DNA from: Bacillus sp. CHD6a | Lineage (GTDB): Bacteria > Bacillota > Bacilli > Bacillales > Bacillaceae_I | Direction of reading: 5' to 3' | Assembly: GCF_001293645.1 (NCBI RefSeq) | Contig: NZ_LBMD01000032.1 | Coordinates: 1 to 43,043 of the forward strand | Length of the DNA: 43,043 nt | Shown: positions 15,027 through 22,840 of the stretch, piece after piece | How positions within the stretch are numbered: position 1 is the first letter of the stretch | Layout of the letters: each line of letters begins with the position of its first letter | Position numbers and translations under genes: made by a program | The notes under the pieces: model-generated | Databases searched by the model: none | What the model was told of the DNA's origin: nothing | The model's input: the letters and a program-made list of their open reading frames with translations, nothing else

Positions 15027-16379
15027 ATGGAAGATGTAGTCATTGCTCGATCATTGTTTGGAACCACAATGGGATTTCATATCATATTTGCAACACTTGG
15101 CGTTGGGATTCCTTTAATGATTCTCATTGCCGAATTAATGTATCAAAAAACGCAAAACCGTGAATATGCAATAATGGCAAAAAGGTGGACAAAAGCAAAA
15201 GCGGTGCTGCTAGGTGTCGCAATTCCTACAGGTACAATTGCCGGAGTTCAACTTTCCCTTTTGTGGCCTGGATTTATGGAAGTCATCGGTAAGGTCATGG
15301 CTCTCCCTTTTCAGATTGAGATATATGCGTTTTTCATTGAAGCATTATTCATTTCCATATATGTGTATGCTGCAGACCGCATTTCACCCTGGATGCGTAT
15401 TTTGAGTGTGACACTTGTTACCATCGGTGCGGCAGCATCCGCTGTTCTAATTACCAATGTCCATGCGTTTGAAGGAACACCTGCTGGCTTTCGGATTGAA
15501 AATGGCCAGATTGTCGATGTGGATCCTTGGGCCGCTTTTTTCAATCCTAGTTTCGTCGTTACAGCTGCCCATGTGGCAGTCTCTGCTTTTATGACAGGGG
15601 CCTTTGTCATTGCCTCTGTTGCAGCATATAAAATGTTACGAAACAAGCATGATGAGCGGGTCTATAGATTTCACCGAAAGGCACTGATCATGGGACTTGT
15701 TGTGGGAGGAATTTTTTCGTTTATGACCGCTATAAACGGACATGAATCTGCCCAACAGTTGCACCAGTATCAACCAGAAAAATTAGCAGCAGCAGAAGGA
15801 CTGTTTGAAACCCAATCTCATGCCCCTCTTGCAGTGGGAGGATTCACCGATCGAGAAGCTAAAGAGGTTAAATGGGGAATTGAGGTACCTTGGGCATTAA
15901 GCTTTTTAGCAGATGATCGTTTTGACACGGTAGTTGTCGGTCTGGACGATTTTCCCGAAGAGTATTGGCCGCCATTATTTGTTCATACCCTTTTCAACGC
16001 AATGGTGGGGATCGGTTCGCTACTGATCATGCTCTCATTAGTTGGGTTCTTTTGGAGTAAGATTCTCAAAAAAACAACCTATCCCAAATGGCTTATGTGG
16101 TTGTTTGTCGCTGCAGGTCCACTCTCGATGTTGGCTATAGAATTTGGATGGATTTTCGCGTGTACTGGAAGACAGCCATGGGTTATTTATCGCGTAATGT
16201 TAACGGAGGATGCGGTTACAGGAAACCAAAATCTTGCGGCATTGTTTATAGCGTTTGCAGGTATTTATGTACTTCTAGGTGTTGCAGTGGTAATGGTCCT
16301 TCGCTATTACTTCAAGCGACATCCAATTGAGGACGAGTTGAACGATATTCCCCCTACATCTACTGGGGTTCAAGCATAA
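15027..16379 (+). CDS. ythA: Cytochrome bd-type quinol oxidase subunit I (YthA, CioA-like)
   Basis: A membrane oxidase subunit that oxidises quinol and reduces oxygen. It has the axial heme His18 (GFHIIFATLGVG), conserved Glu98 and Glu105 (QIEIYAFFIEALF), His182 (TAAHVAVSAFMTG), Met326 and the GRQPWVIYR signature. The region between the Q-loop landmarks is short, as in cyanide-insensitive (CioA) members. At 450 residues it is close to B. subtilis YthA. A -10 TATAAT lies at 14965-14970 without a clear -35. The ribosome binding site (GAAGGGA) is moderate. Menaquinol from the men pathway is the likely electron donor. Confidence 0.92.
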   Translation: MEDVVIARSLFGTTMGFHIIFATLGVGIPLMILIAELMYQKTQNREYAIMAKRWTKAKAVLLGVAIPTGTIAGVQLSLLWPGFMEVIGKVMALPFQIEIYAFFIEALFISIYVYAADRISPWMRILSVTLVTIGAAASAVLITNVHAFEGTPAGFRIENGQIVDVDPWAAFFNPSFVVTAAHVAVSAFMTGAFVIASVAAYKMLRNKHDERVYRFHRKALIMGLVVGGIFSFMTAINGHESAQQLHQYQPEKLAAAEGLFETQSHAPLAVGGFTDREAKEVKWGIEVPWALSFLADDRFDTVVVGLDDFPEEYWPPLFVHTLFNAMVGIGSLLIMLSLVGFFWSKILKKTTYPKWLMWLFVAAGPLSMLAIEFGWIFACTGRQPWVIYRVMLTEDAVTGNQNLAALFIAFAGIYVLLGVAVVMVLRYYFKRHPIEDELNDIPPTSTGVQA

Positions 16380-16393
16380 GGAGGATCACCTTC

Positions 16394-17422
16394 ATGACAG
16401 ACGTAATATTGGCCATTACGGTCCTATGGGGTTTCATTTTTATCTACGCCGTCATGGCCACGATGGATTTTGGAGCCGGTTTCTGGTCTATGCTCTATAT
16501 AAAGAATGAAAAAACAAATGCCACCAATATCGCCAACCGATATTTATCCCCTACGTGGGAGGTTACCAATGTATTTGTTGTCGCTGTTGTGGTGGCTATA
16601 TACAGTTTCTTTCCAAGCGCCGCCTATACACTCGGTACTGTTTTATTAATACCGGGAAGCATCATTCTACTTTTGCTTGCTGTCCGTAGCGGGTTCCTTG
16701 TGTTTTCTCATATTGTGGATGATTACCATAAACCGTTAACGTACGTATCAGGAATCAGCGGATTTATTATACCCGCCTTTTTAATACTTGTTTTGCCTAT
16801 TACACATGGCGGATTTGTGGATAACATCAATGGGGTGGACACGTTAATGCTTGGCCGGTTACTGACCAGCCCACATGCCCTTTCTTTCATCCTGTTTGCC
16901 GTTAGCAGCACTTTGTTTTTGTCTTCCTTGTTACTTGCTGATTTTTCAAAGGTTGCAAAAGACAGACATGCGTATGCTATTTACAGAAGGGATGCCTTAA
17001 TCTTAGGTCCTGTGTCATTACTAGGTGCTCTGTTAATCATGATTACCATGCGATACGAAGCAACATGGTTATTTAATGGGATGATGGACTATCTTGTATG
17101 GTTATTCATTTCAGCTGGTATGTTCGTCCTGACAGGAGTTGCACTTGTTATACCTGGAAAAGATGGATGGACAGGCCTGCCAAGGTTAGGTGTTGTTTCT
17201 GCTTTTATACAGTATGCATTGGCTAGTTACGCCTATGGGCGCGCACATCTTCCCTATATCGTCTATCCAAATGTCACAATCCAAAACGGATTTACAGACC
17301 CCGCTTCCTTTCGAGCTCTATTCATTACCTATATTGTCGGATTTATCATCTTGTTTCCTGGGTTTATCTACTTCTGGCGATTGTTTATGAAGGATGAAAA
17401 ATACATTAAAAGCGAAAATTAA
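16394..17422 (+). CDS. ythB: Cytochrome bd-type quinol oxidase subunit II (YthB)
   Basis: A 342-residue polytopic partner of YthA (CydB/CioB family). It starts with the typical first helix, including ATMDFGAGFWSML, followed by YLSPTWEVTNVF, and ends with a PGFIYFWRLF helix. It begins 14 bases after ythA with an AGGAGG ribosome binding site, so the pair forms an operon. No cydCD-like assembly genes follow, as in the ythAB locus of B. subtilis. Confidence 0.92.
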   Translation: MTDVILAITVLWGFIFIYAVMATMDFGAGFWSMLYIKNEKTNATNIANRYLSPTWEVTNVFVVAVVVAIYSFFPSAAYTLGTVLLIPGSIILLLLAVRSGFLVFSHIVDDYHKPLTYVSGISGFIIPAFLILVLPITHGGFVDNINGVDTLMLGRLLTSPHALSFILFAVSSTLFLSSLLLADFSKVAKDRHAYAIYRRDALILGPVSLLGALLIMITMRYEATWLFNGMMDYLVWLFISAGMFVLTGVALVIPGKDGWTGLPRLGVVSAFIQYALASYAYGRAHLPYIVYPNVTIQNGFTDPASFRALFITYIVGFIILFPGFIYFWRLFMKDEKYIKSEN

Positions 17423-17447
17423 GGTCAGGAGTATTGTTTCTCCTGCC
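17423..17447. terminator. Probable terminator after ythB
   Basis: CAGGAG (17426-17431) pairs with CTCCTG (17440-17445), extended by GG/CC with a bulge and followed by TATTTTATTT. It lies between convergent ythB and the DUF2325 gene. Confidence 0.55.
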
Positions 17448-17451
17448 TATT

Positions 17452-17736
17452 TTATTTGGAAAAGTTACAAAGCACTTTCTGGATGGAACTCCAGGAACGC
17501 TTACAGTAGAAAACTGGTTTATTGCTCTCTTTTGCTTTTTGCTTGATCACTTTAGCGAGGTTATGATTAATGTAATCCGTAAGAACCAAAATAATATCAA
17601 TATGCTCCGGAATGCTTCTCTTTACTACTTGCACCTTTCTTCCGTCAATATGTAAGACATTTTCAAATCCTTGTGTCACAAGCTTTTCTTGAATATTCCC
17701 TAAATGATCTGCACCAACTACCATAAGTGAAGCCAT
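17452..17736 (-). CDS. DUF2325 family protein
   Basis: A 94-residue single-domain protein of the DUF2325 type. The N-terminus MASLMVVGADHLG resembles a Rossmann-like beta-turn, followed by HIDGR and an IILVLTDYINHNLAK segment, with one Cys near the end (FYCKRSW). The biochemical role is unknown. AAGGAAG precedes the ATG. A Fur-type operator between its -35 and -10 elements suggests iron repression. Confidence 0.8.
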   Translation of the reverse strand: MASLMVVGADHLGNIQEKLVTQGFENVLHIDGRKVQVVKRSIPEHIDIILVLTDYINHNLAKVIKQKAKESNKPVFYCKRSWSSIQKVLCNFSK

Positions 17737-17766
17737 CTTTTTCTACTTCCTTTCTATCGTTTAATT

Positions 17767-17779
17767 GAGAAACGTTCTC
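17767..17779. promoter_or_regulatory. Second GAGAA-N3-TTCTC palindrome upstream of the DUF2325 gene
   Basis: GAGAAACGTTCTC lies 34 bp from the centre of the Fur-type box and shares its GAGAA/TTCTC half-sites. It could be a secondary operator, but this is based only on symmetry. Confidence 0.35.
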
Positions 17780-17791
17780 TCTTATAAGCCC

Positions 17792-17821
17792 ATAATAATT
17801 GAGAATGATTCTCTTTGTCAA
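17792..17821 (-). promoter_or_regulatory. Promoter with embedded Fur-type operator for the DUF2325 gene
   Basis: On the minus strand TTGACA (17821-17816), an 18-base spacer and TATTAT (17797-17792). The spacer holds the palindrome TGAGAATGATTCTCT (plus strand 17800-17814), a Fur-like 7-1-7 box with three mismatches to TGATAATNATTATCA. Confidence 0.7.
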
Positions 17822-17922
17822 TGAAATTATTTAATATACCTATCTTTTATCATGAAGTATGAAATTTTTCTTAAGGCTAACAATAGGAACGTATCTTCTG
17901 TACAAAAAAGGAGGACGTAATA

Positions 17923-18078
17923 ATGGCTAAAGAAGTTTTATGTGAAGTGGAAAACTGTAACTACTGGGGACAAGGAAACATTTGCCAAGCAGATGCTATT
18001 TATGTGGTGAGTCATAAAGGGAATACGGCACATGATTCCAAGGATACCGACTGCAAAACCTTCAAACCTGCTCATTAA
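17923..18078 (+). CDS. DUF1540-type small Cys protein
   Basis: A 51-residue protein (MAKEVLCEVENCNYWGQ at the N-terminus) with Cys7, Cys12, Cys21 and Cys44 in a pattern typical of small DUF1540 metal-binding proteins. AAGGAGG lies 8 bases before the ATG and a strong terminator follows. The function is unknown; related proteins are often found in spore-formers. It is divergent from the DUF2325 gene, so it may share the intergenic regulatory region. Confidence 0.82.
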   Translation: MAKEVLCEVENCNYWGQGNICQADAIYVVSHKGNTAHDSKDTDCKTFKPAH

Positions 18079-18090
18079 TGTAAAAAACAA

Positions 18091-18129
18091 AAAGCCCAAG
18101 AGCTGCGCGGCAGGTTACTCTTGGGCTTT
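18091..18129 (+). terminator. Terminator after the DUF1540 gene
   Basis: AAAGCCCAAGAG (18091-18102) pairs with CTCTTGGGCTTT (18118-18129), followed by TCTATTTTT. Confidence 0.9.
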
Positions 18130-18198
18130 TCTATTTTTAAAAGTAGGTAAAATTGTATGGTCTTTTCAAAGCAAAAAACATTTGTTGCTTGGTTAAAT

Positions 18199-18330
18199 GC
18201 CGCTGTTCCTTTCCGCAAATGGCTTCGCTTTCCACGGGGCGGCCTTGAGCCTCCTCGGTGCCCTGCGGGGTCTCAACATTGCCGCTACTCCCCCGTAGGA
18301 GTCTACGCCATTTGCTCCAATCCACAGCTG
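18199..18330 (+). repeat. Foldable intergenic repeat of about 130 bp, copy A
   Basis: The gene-free stretch 18130-18472 is occupied mainly by this GC-rich element. GCAAATGGC near the left end and GCCATTTGC near the right end are perfect inverted arms, with outer GCTGT/ACAGC. Inner landmarks GCTTCGCTTTCC, GAGCCTCCTC and GGGGTCTC recur in copies B and C. About 50 bases of weaker similarity continue to roughly 18380. The open frames that cross it are not genes. Confidence 0.82.
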
Positions 18331-18472
18331 AAAATCACCAGAAAATAATGTTTATGCGTTTCAGTTAACTATTTCAATAGACCGTATTTTCTAATCTGTT
18401 GACCAATGAAATCAACCGTAATATATAAATTCTTATCTAAACTATTTCCTTAACTATTTAAAAAGCCCCCAT

Positions 18473-19366
18473 TTACTGGAGGCTGTTGCTTTCTTTCGAT
18501 AAGTTTCTTCTAAAGAACCATTTCATAACCAAACCATGTTTGGGAGAAAGGAAAAAGGTTAAAACAAACAATATACCTGCCATGGAAGCCATCATACCTG
18601 ATATTGAAACATTAAATAAGGACGCTGCATAATAGCCCAGAACTGCGGAAGCAACCCCTATACCAGCGCTTAACAAAAGCATGATACTTAATTTATCTGT
18701 CAATAGGTAAGCACTTGCTCCTGGAGCAATAAGCATCGCAACAACTAATATGGCTCCTACACTATCAAAAGAAGCTACCGTTGTAATGGAGAGCATTCCC
18801 ATTAATAAATAGTGCATAAACATGACTGGAATTCCAATGGCAAGGGCCATCTCAGGATCAAACGAGCAAATTTTTAATTCTTTATAGAAAAATAAAAGGA
18901 CTGCTAAGTTGATGACTAAAACAGCTCCAAGCATCCATACTGCCCTTGGACCCACATCCATTCCTGCAATCATTAACGTATCCCAGGGAACAAATGCAAT
19001 TTCTCCCATCAGTGCATGATCTACATCTAAATGAACTCTTCCAGCAAATAAGGATACTAAGATTACCCCTAAGGCAAATAAGGAAGTAAATACAACTCCT
19101 ATTGCCGCATCCGATTGAACGCCTGATGAATGTAGCAGCTGAATGAAGAATGCCGTCAATAATCCCACTACTAATGCACCTGCAAACATATAGATTCCGT
19201 CTAAACTGTTTGAAACGAGGTATGCTCCTACAATACCAAGTAAAACCGTATGACTAATCGCATCTGCTAGCATTGCCATTCTTCTTAAGATAAGAAAACA
19301 GCCGGTAAGGCCGCATGTTATACCAACTAAGGATCCTGTTAAAATAATCCATCCTTCATAACTCAT
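18473..19366 (-). CDS. mntD: Manganese ABC transporter permease MntD
   Basis: A 297-residue ABC-3 family permease with eight or so hydrophobic segments. The family motif is AMLADAISHTVLLGI in the first part, with VGAILVVAMLIAPGASAYLL later. It is the second permease of the MntABCD importer, encoded last in the operon. Its ATG overlaps the mntC stop by one base (TGATG), which implies translational coupling. Confidence 0.9.
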   Translation of the reverse strand: MSYEGWIILTGSLVGITCGLTGCFLILRRMAMLADAISHTVLLGIVGAYLVSNSLDGIYMFAGALVVGLLTAFFIQLLHSSGVQSDAAIGVVFTSLFALGVILVSLFAGRVHLDVDHALMGEIAFVPWDTLMIAGMDVGPRAVWMLGAVLVINLAVLLFFYKELKICSFDPEMALAIGIPVMFMHYLLMGMLSITTVASFDSVGAILVVAMLIAPGASAYLLTDKLSIMLLLSAGIGVASAVLGYYAASLFNVSISGMMASMAGILFVLTFFLSPKHGLVMKWFFRRNLSKESNSLQ

Positions 19367-20721
19367 CAGCCTTCACTCCCTTCAATTGCAGAATGGAAGC
19401 CTTTGTTTCCTATATTTCTTTTCTTTTTATACAAAAATAAACCTTTAGGTTCTCTTCCAAAATCCTTCAGTAAAGCCCTTAGTTCATCGATTATTTCTTT
19501 CGGTCCATTTAAAAGGTCCATGCTCCCTTCTCTCCAGTTCGAAACAGGGAACTTGCTTTCAAACATAAGATACATATCCATTAACCTGTTTTTAAGAACG
19601 ATATCATGGGCCATCTCCAGCCCTTTTTCGGTTAGCATTATCCGTTTATCAGCCTGTTCTTCCGCTAATAAACCTTCCTTTTTCAATTCTTTTACCACTG
19701 CAAGCATTGAGAGAGAGGATATCGGACGCAGTTCCATCACTTGTTGGTAGGGATAGCTTCCAATTTCCTTACCTTCTGATTCTTTCAATTTGGTCTCACT
19801 CAACTCATACAGACTTGATAAAATATTTTCCCTTGTTACTAAGCGCTTAACCTTCCATTGTTTGACCATTTTAGGCAATAATCCTTTTTTCGTACCGAAT
19901 ATAAGGGAGAATACGAACAATATTGTCGCTGCCAAAATAATCAATGGTCCTGTCGACATTCCGCGGGAAAGTGTACTGAGCAAAGTCCCGACAACACCTG
20001 AAACTCCACCAACCACCCCAGCCAAAACAACCATATAGTCCAGTCGTTCTGTCCAATACCTCGCAGTGATAGCCGGCGTAATCAACATAGCTGCCATTAA
20101 AATTACACCTACTGCCTGAAGGCCGATGACAACTGCGCCGACAATCATCGTCATTAAAAGTCCATTAAGCCACTTAACTGGAAGTCCTATCCCTTGGGCA
20201 AACTGAGGATCAAAGGTTATCAGCTTTAATTCTTTGAACAAAATGAACGTGATAAAAATTAATATGAAGGCTATGACACTAATGATTTGTACATCTAAAC
20301 CAACAATAGCGGCCGCTTGCCCAAAAATAAATGAATCCAGCCCAGCCTGATTTCCACTTCCATACTGTTGAATATAGGTTAATAGAACGATGCCGAAGCC
20401 AAAAAACACGGATAAAACGAGACCGATTGCAGTATCTTCTTTTATCCTGGAGTGTTTAATAATGGCTTGAATACAGTAAGTTCCGATTAATCCTGAGATG
20501 GACGCTCCAATTAATAGCCATGACATCGACTTTGTTCCAATCAGTAAAAATGCAATACATATTCCGGGCAACGCTGCGTGTGCCATTGCATCTCCAAGAA
20601 GGCTTTGTTTTCTTAACAAAGCGAAACTACCTATCACACCACTTGCCATACCTAGCAAAATGGTCCCTAGCAGTACCCACTGCACATTCGGATCTTGTAG
20701 CATATTGAGAACCGTTTCCAT
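19366..20721 (-). CDS. mntC: Manganese ABC transporter permease MntC with C-terminal DtxR/MntR-like domain
   Basis: A 451-residue protein in two parts. Residues 1-275 are an ABC-3 permease (LLGDAMAHAALPGICIAFLL, then GVILMAAMLITPAITARY). Residues about 295-430 are soluble and look like a DtxR/MntR winged helix and dimerisation region (VVKELKKEGLLAEE, ITLTEKG-like MLTEKGLEMAHDIV, NRLMDMYL). B. subtilis MntC is similarly long. The extension may sense Mn in the transporter; DNA binding is unlikely for a membrane protein. ATG 20721 follows AGGAG by 7 bases and is preferred over 20751, which would overlap mntB. Confidence 0.9.
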   Translation of the reverse strand: METVLNMLQDPNVQWVLLGTILLGMASGVIGSFALLRKQSLLGDAMAHAALPGICIAFLLIGTKSMSWLLIGASISGLIGTYCIQAIIKHSRIKEDTAIGLVLSVFFGFGIVLLTYIQQYGSGNQAGLDSFIFGQAAAIVGLDVQIISVIAFILIFITFILFKELKLITFDPQFAQGIGLPVKWLNGLLMTMIVGAVVIGLQAVGVILMAAMLITPAITARYWTERLDYMVVLAGVVGGVSGVVGTLLSTLSRGMSTGPLIILAATILFVFSLIFGTKKGLLPKMVKQWKVKRLVTRENILSSLYELSETKLKESEGKEIGSYPYQQVMELRPISSLSMLAVVKELKKEGLLAEEQADKRIMLTEKGLEMAHDIVLKNRLMDMYLMFESKFPVSNWREGSMDLLNGPKEIIDELRALLKDFGREPKGLFLYKKKRNIGNKGFHSAIEGSEG

Positions 20722-20731
20722 ACTGTCACTC

Positions 20732-21478
20732 CTATTGTTCGACAATGGCATGATTTTGGTCTAAAAATGCCAAACGACCACCATACGTTTTTTGCAGATT
20801 ATCCATTGTAAATACTTCTTCTGTAGGTCCAATCGCAATCTTTCTAAGGTTCAGCAGCAACACCCAGTCAAAATACTCTTTCACTGTCTGGAGGTCATGA
20901 TGAACTACCAGGACTGTTTTTCCCTGTGCTTTAAGTTCATTAAGTATGGTGATGATTGCTTTTTCTGTTGCTGCATCCACCCCCACAAAGGGTTCATCCA
21001 TAAAATAAATACTCGCATCCTGTGCAAGCGCTCTTGCAAGGAAAACTCGTTGCTGTTGTCCACCTGAAAGCTGACTAATCTGTCGTGTAGCATATTCTTT
21101 CATTCCAACTTTATCCAAGCATTCATAAGCAAACTCGATATCCTTTTTGTTCGGTCTCTTTACCCAACCAATATGACCATATCTCCCCATCAGTACGACA
21201 TCCAATGCGTTCGTTGGAAAGTCCCAATCCACAGAGCCGCGCTGAGGAACATAACCAATCAATTTTCGCTGTGATTTATACGATTTTCCATAGATTGATA
21301 TAGTACCAGACGCCTTTGGAATTAATTCCAAAGCCGCCTTAATCAATGTAGATTTACCGGCACCATTCGGTCCAATAATTCCAATAAGTTTTCCTTCCGG
21401 TACACTGAAACTAACTTCTTTTAATACAGGTTTACGATGATAAGCTACTGTTAAATTCTCTATTTTGACCGGCTGCAT
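20732..21478 (-). CDS. mntB: Manganese ABC transporter ATP-binding protein MntB
   Basis: The 248-residue ATPase of the manganese importer. It shows Walker [10 protein letters not shown], the Q-loop in [12 protein letters not shown] (typical of metal-type ABC-3 systems), the signature LSGGQQQR, Walker [12 protein letters not shown] and the switch His in VVHHD. It lies between mntA and mntC in the operon, with a 10-base gap to the mntC start. Confidence 0.93.
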   Translation of the reverse strand: MQPVKIENLTVAYHRKPVLKEVSFSVPEGKLIGIIGPNGAGKSTLIKAALELIPKASGTISIYGKSYKSQRKLIGYVPQRGSVDWDFPTNALDVVLMGRYGHIGWVKRPNKKDIEFAYECLDKVGMKEYATRQISQLSGGQQQRVFLARALAQDASIYFMDEPFVGVDAATEKAIITILNELKAQGKTVLVVHHDLQTVKEYFDWVLLLNLRKIAIGPTEEVFTMDNLQKTYGGRLAFLDQNHAIVEQ

Positions 21479-21525
21479 ATTCGTTCACCTTGCTTTCTAA
21501 TTTACTATTCCCAAGTAAAAGCCTT

Positions 21526-22452
21526 CTATTTTAACGCCTTTACTATTGTGTCGATATTGTGGCGGAACATTCCCAAATATGTTCCTGTTTCTGTGCCGGC
21601 AGCTCCCATTGCATCAGAGTACAGTTCCCCACCTATTACAACTGTGTGGTCTTTGCTTTCAGCTCCTTGGACTACTGCATTTATGGAGTCTTCCGATATG
21701 CTGCTTTCAACGAATACGGCTTTAATGTTTCTTTCTACTAAAAGATCTACAATGGACCGTACATCACTTAAACCAAATTCTGCGTCCGTACTCAATCCTT
21801 GTAAGCCCGTCACTTCCATTCCATATGCTTTACCAAAGTACTGAAACGCGTCATGCGCTGTAACTAATACTCTGCTCTCTTCTGGAATCGTTGCAAGTTG
21901 TTCTTTCGCGTAAGTATCTAATTCTTCCAATTTCTTAATATATGCTTCTGCATTCTTTTCATATAAATCAGCGTTAGCCTTATCTTCTTTAATCAATGTT
22001 TCTTTTACTTCTTCTACTGCGTACACCCATAAAGAAATATCAAACCAAACATGAGGATCCTTTTTATCTGTTTCTCCTTCTGCAATCAGCAACTTATCCG
22101 TAGGAACAGACTCAGCTACAGCAACCGTAGCTTTTTCATCCATCATTTTATTCAATATATCTCCCATTCTTCCCTCTAGTTTAAGTCCATTATAGAAGAT
22201 GATATCTGCTTCATTTAATTTTTTCAAATCTCCTTGAGACGCTTTATACAAATGAGGATCAATACCTGGCCCCATAAGACTTTCCACTTCTACTTTATCT
22301 CCACCAACGTTTTCAACGATATCTGCTATTTGTGCAATAGTAGTTGTAACCTTCATTGTTTCATTCTCATCCCCGCTTACTCCTGAAGAACAAGCAGTCA
22401 AACCCAAACTGATAGCTCCCAGCAATACCATTTTCCCCAATAGTTTTTTCAT
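21526..22452 (-). CDS. mntA: Manganese-binding lipoprotein MntA
   Basis: A 308-residue cluster 9 metal-binding lipoprotein. The lipobox is LTAC with Cys21. Metal ligands are His67 (GIDPHLYK), His134 (DPHVWFD), His200 (TAHDAFQYF) and Asp280 (LYSDAMG), a set matching TroA-type manganese/zinc proteins. There is no His-rich loop, unlike the ZnuA-type protein at 12580. This and the mntBCD neighbours point to manganese. GAGGAG precedes the ATG. Confidence 0.92.
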   Translation of the reverse strand: MKKLLGKMVLLGAISLGLTACSSGVSGDENETMKVTTTIAQIADIVENVGGDKVEVESLMGPGIDPHLYKASQGDLKKLNEADIIFYNGLKLEGRMGDILNKMMDEKATVAVAESVPTDKLLIAEGETDKKDPHVWFDISLWVYAVEEVKETLIKEDKANADLYEKNAEAYIKKLEELDTYAKEQLATIPEESRVLVTAHDAFQYFGKAYGMEVTGLQGLSTDAEFGLSDVRSIVDLLVERNIKAVFVESSISEDSINAVVQGAESKDHTVVIGGELYSDAMGAAGTETGTYLGMFRHNIDTIVKALK

Positions 22453-22483
22453 TCTCTCTCTCTCCTCTTTTCAAAGTGTTTGT

Positions 22484-22508
22484 ACTAGTCAACAAAAGTT
22501 TGTCTAGT
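22484..22508. promoter_or_regulatory. Imperfect dyad upstream of mntA, possible MntR operator
   Basis: ACTAGTCAAC (from 22484) and GTTTGTCTAGT (to 22508) form an imperfect 25-bp dyad, 32 bases before the mntA start. The overlapping minus-strand TTTGCACTAGACAAAC agrees with the MntR consensus TTTGCCTTAAGGAAAC at its ends but not in the middle. Confidence 0.45.
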
Positions 22509-22645
22509 GCAAATTTAATGGTAAAAAAATACACACACTCTTCCCTTTCTCCTAAATCACTGTATGTAGAAGAAGATAAAAATGTGAATTAACTTGACCA
22601 ATGACAGTAATTTAAACCTACACTCAAAAAGTTGCCCTCATACAA

Positions 22646-22674
22646 AACTTAAACCCTAAGCAAACTTTTGTCAA
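22646..22674 (-). promoter_or_regulatory. Possible distal promoter of the mnt operon
   Basis: On the minus strand a perfect TTGACA (22674-22669), a 17-base spacer and a weak TAAGTT (22651-22646). The spacer contains AAAGTTTGCTTAGGG, which shares ACAAAAGTTTG with the dyad near mntA. An alternative pair, TTGGTC and TATCTT, lies nearer the gene. Confidence 0.35.
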
Positions 22675-22712
22675 GAACGAAAAAGCGCGAAAATATAGAA
22701 AAAAAGAACGAA

Positions 22713-22753
22713 AGGGGTCAGACCCCTCTAGGAATTTCATCCTTAACGTCGAA
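22713..22753. repeat. Dispersed palindromic repeat, copy 2
   Basis: AGGGGTCAGACCCCT (22713-22727) followed by AGGAATTT and the tail TTAACGTCGAA (to 22753). The outer arms are degenerate compared with copies 1 and 3. It lies between the mnt promoter region and the menC terminator, in the roughly 390-base stretch without genes (22453-22840). Confidence 0.8.
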
Positions 22754-22771
22754 TAGTAATAAAGTTACCCT

Positions 22772-22811
22772 AAAAAAGCCCCTGCAGTGATTGGGCTGCT
22801 GGGGCTTTTTT
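22772..22811 (-). terminator. Terminator after menC
   Basis: AAAAAAGCCCC (22772-22782) with GCAG next to it pairs with CTGC and GGGGCTTTTTT (to 22811), with one mismatch. On the minus strand it ends in six T, 30 bases after the menC stop. Confidence 0.9.
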
Positions 22812-22840
22812 GATTGTTATAATTTTGTCGGAAACTTTTT

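Noticed and set aside
14867-15027. Zur control of the ythAB oxidase
   Set aside because: The box lies about 145 bases before ythA and next to the promoter of the divergent GTPase gene. Its position fits the GTPase gene, not the TATAAT candidate of ythA at 14965-14970.
18137-18348. Open frames in the 18.1-18.35 kb gap on both strands
   Set aside because: They run through the GC-rich repeat copy A, lack ribosome binding sites and have no recognisable family.
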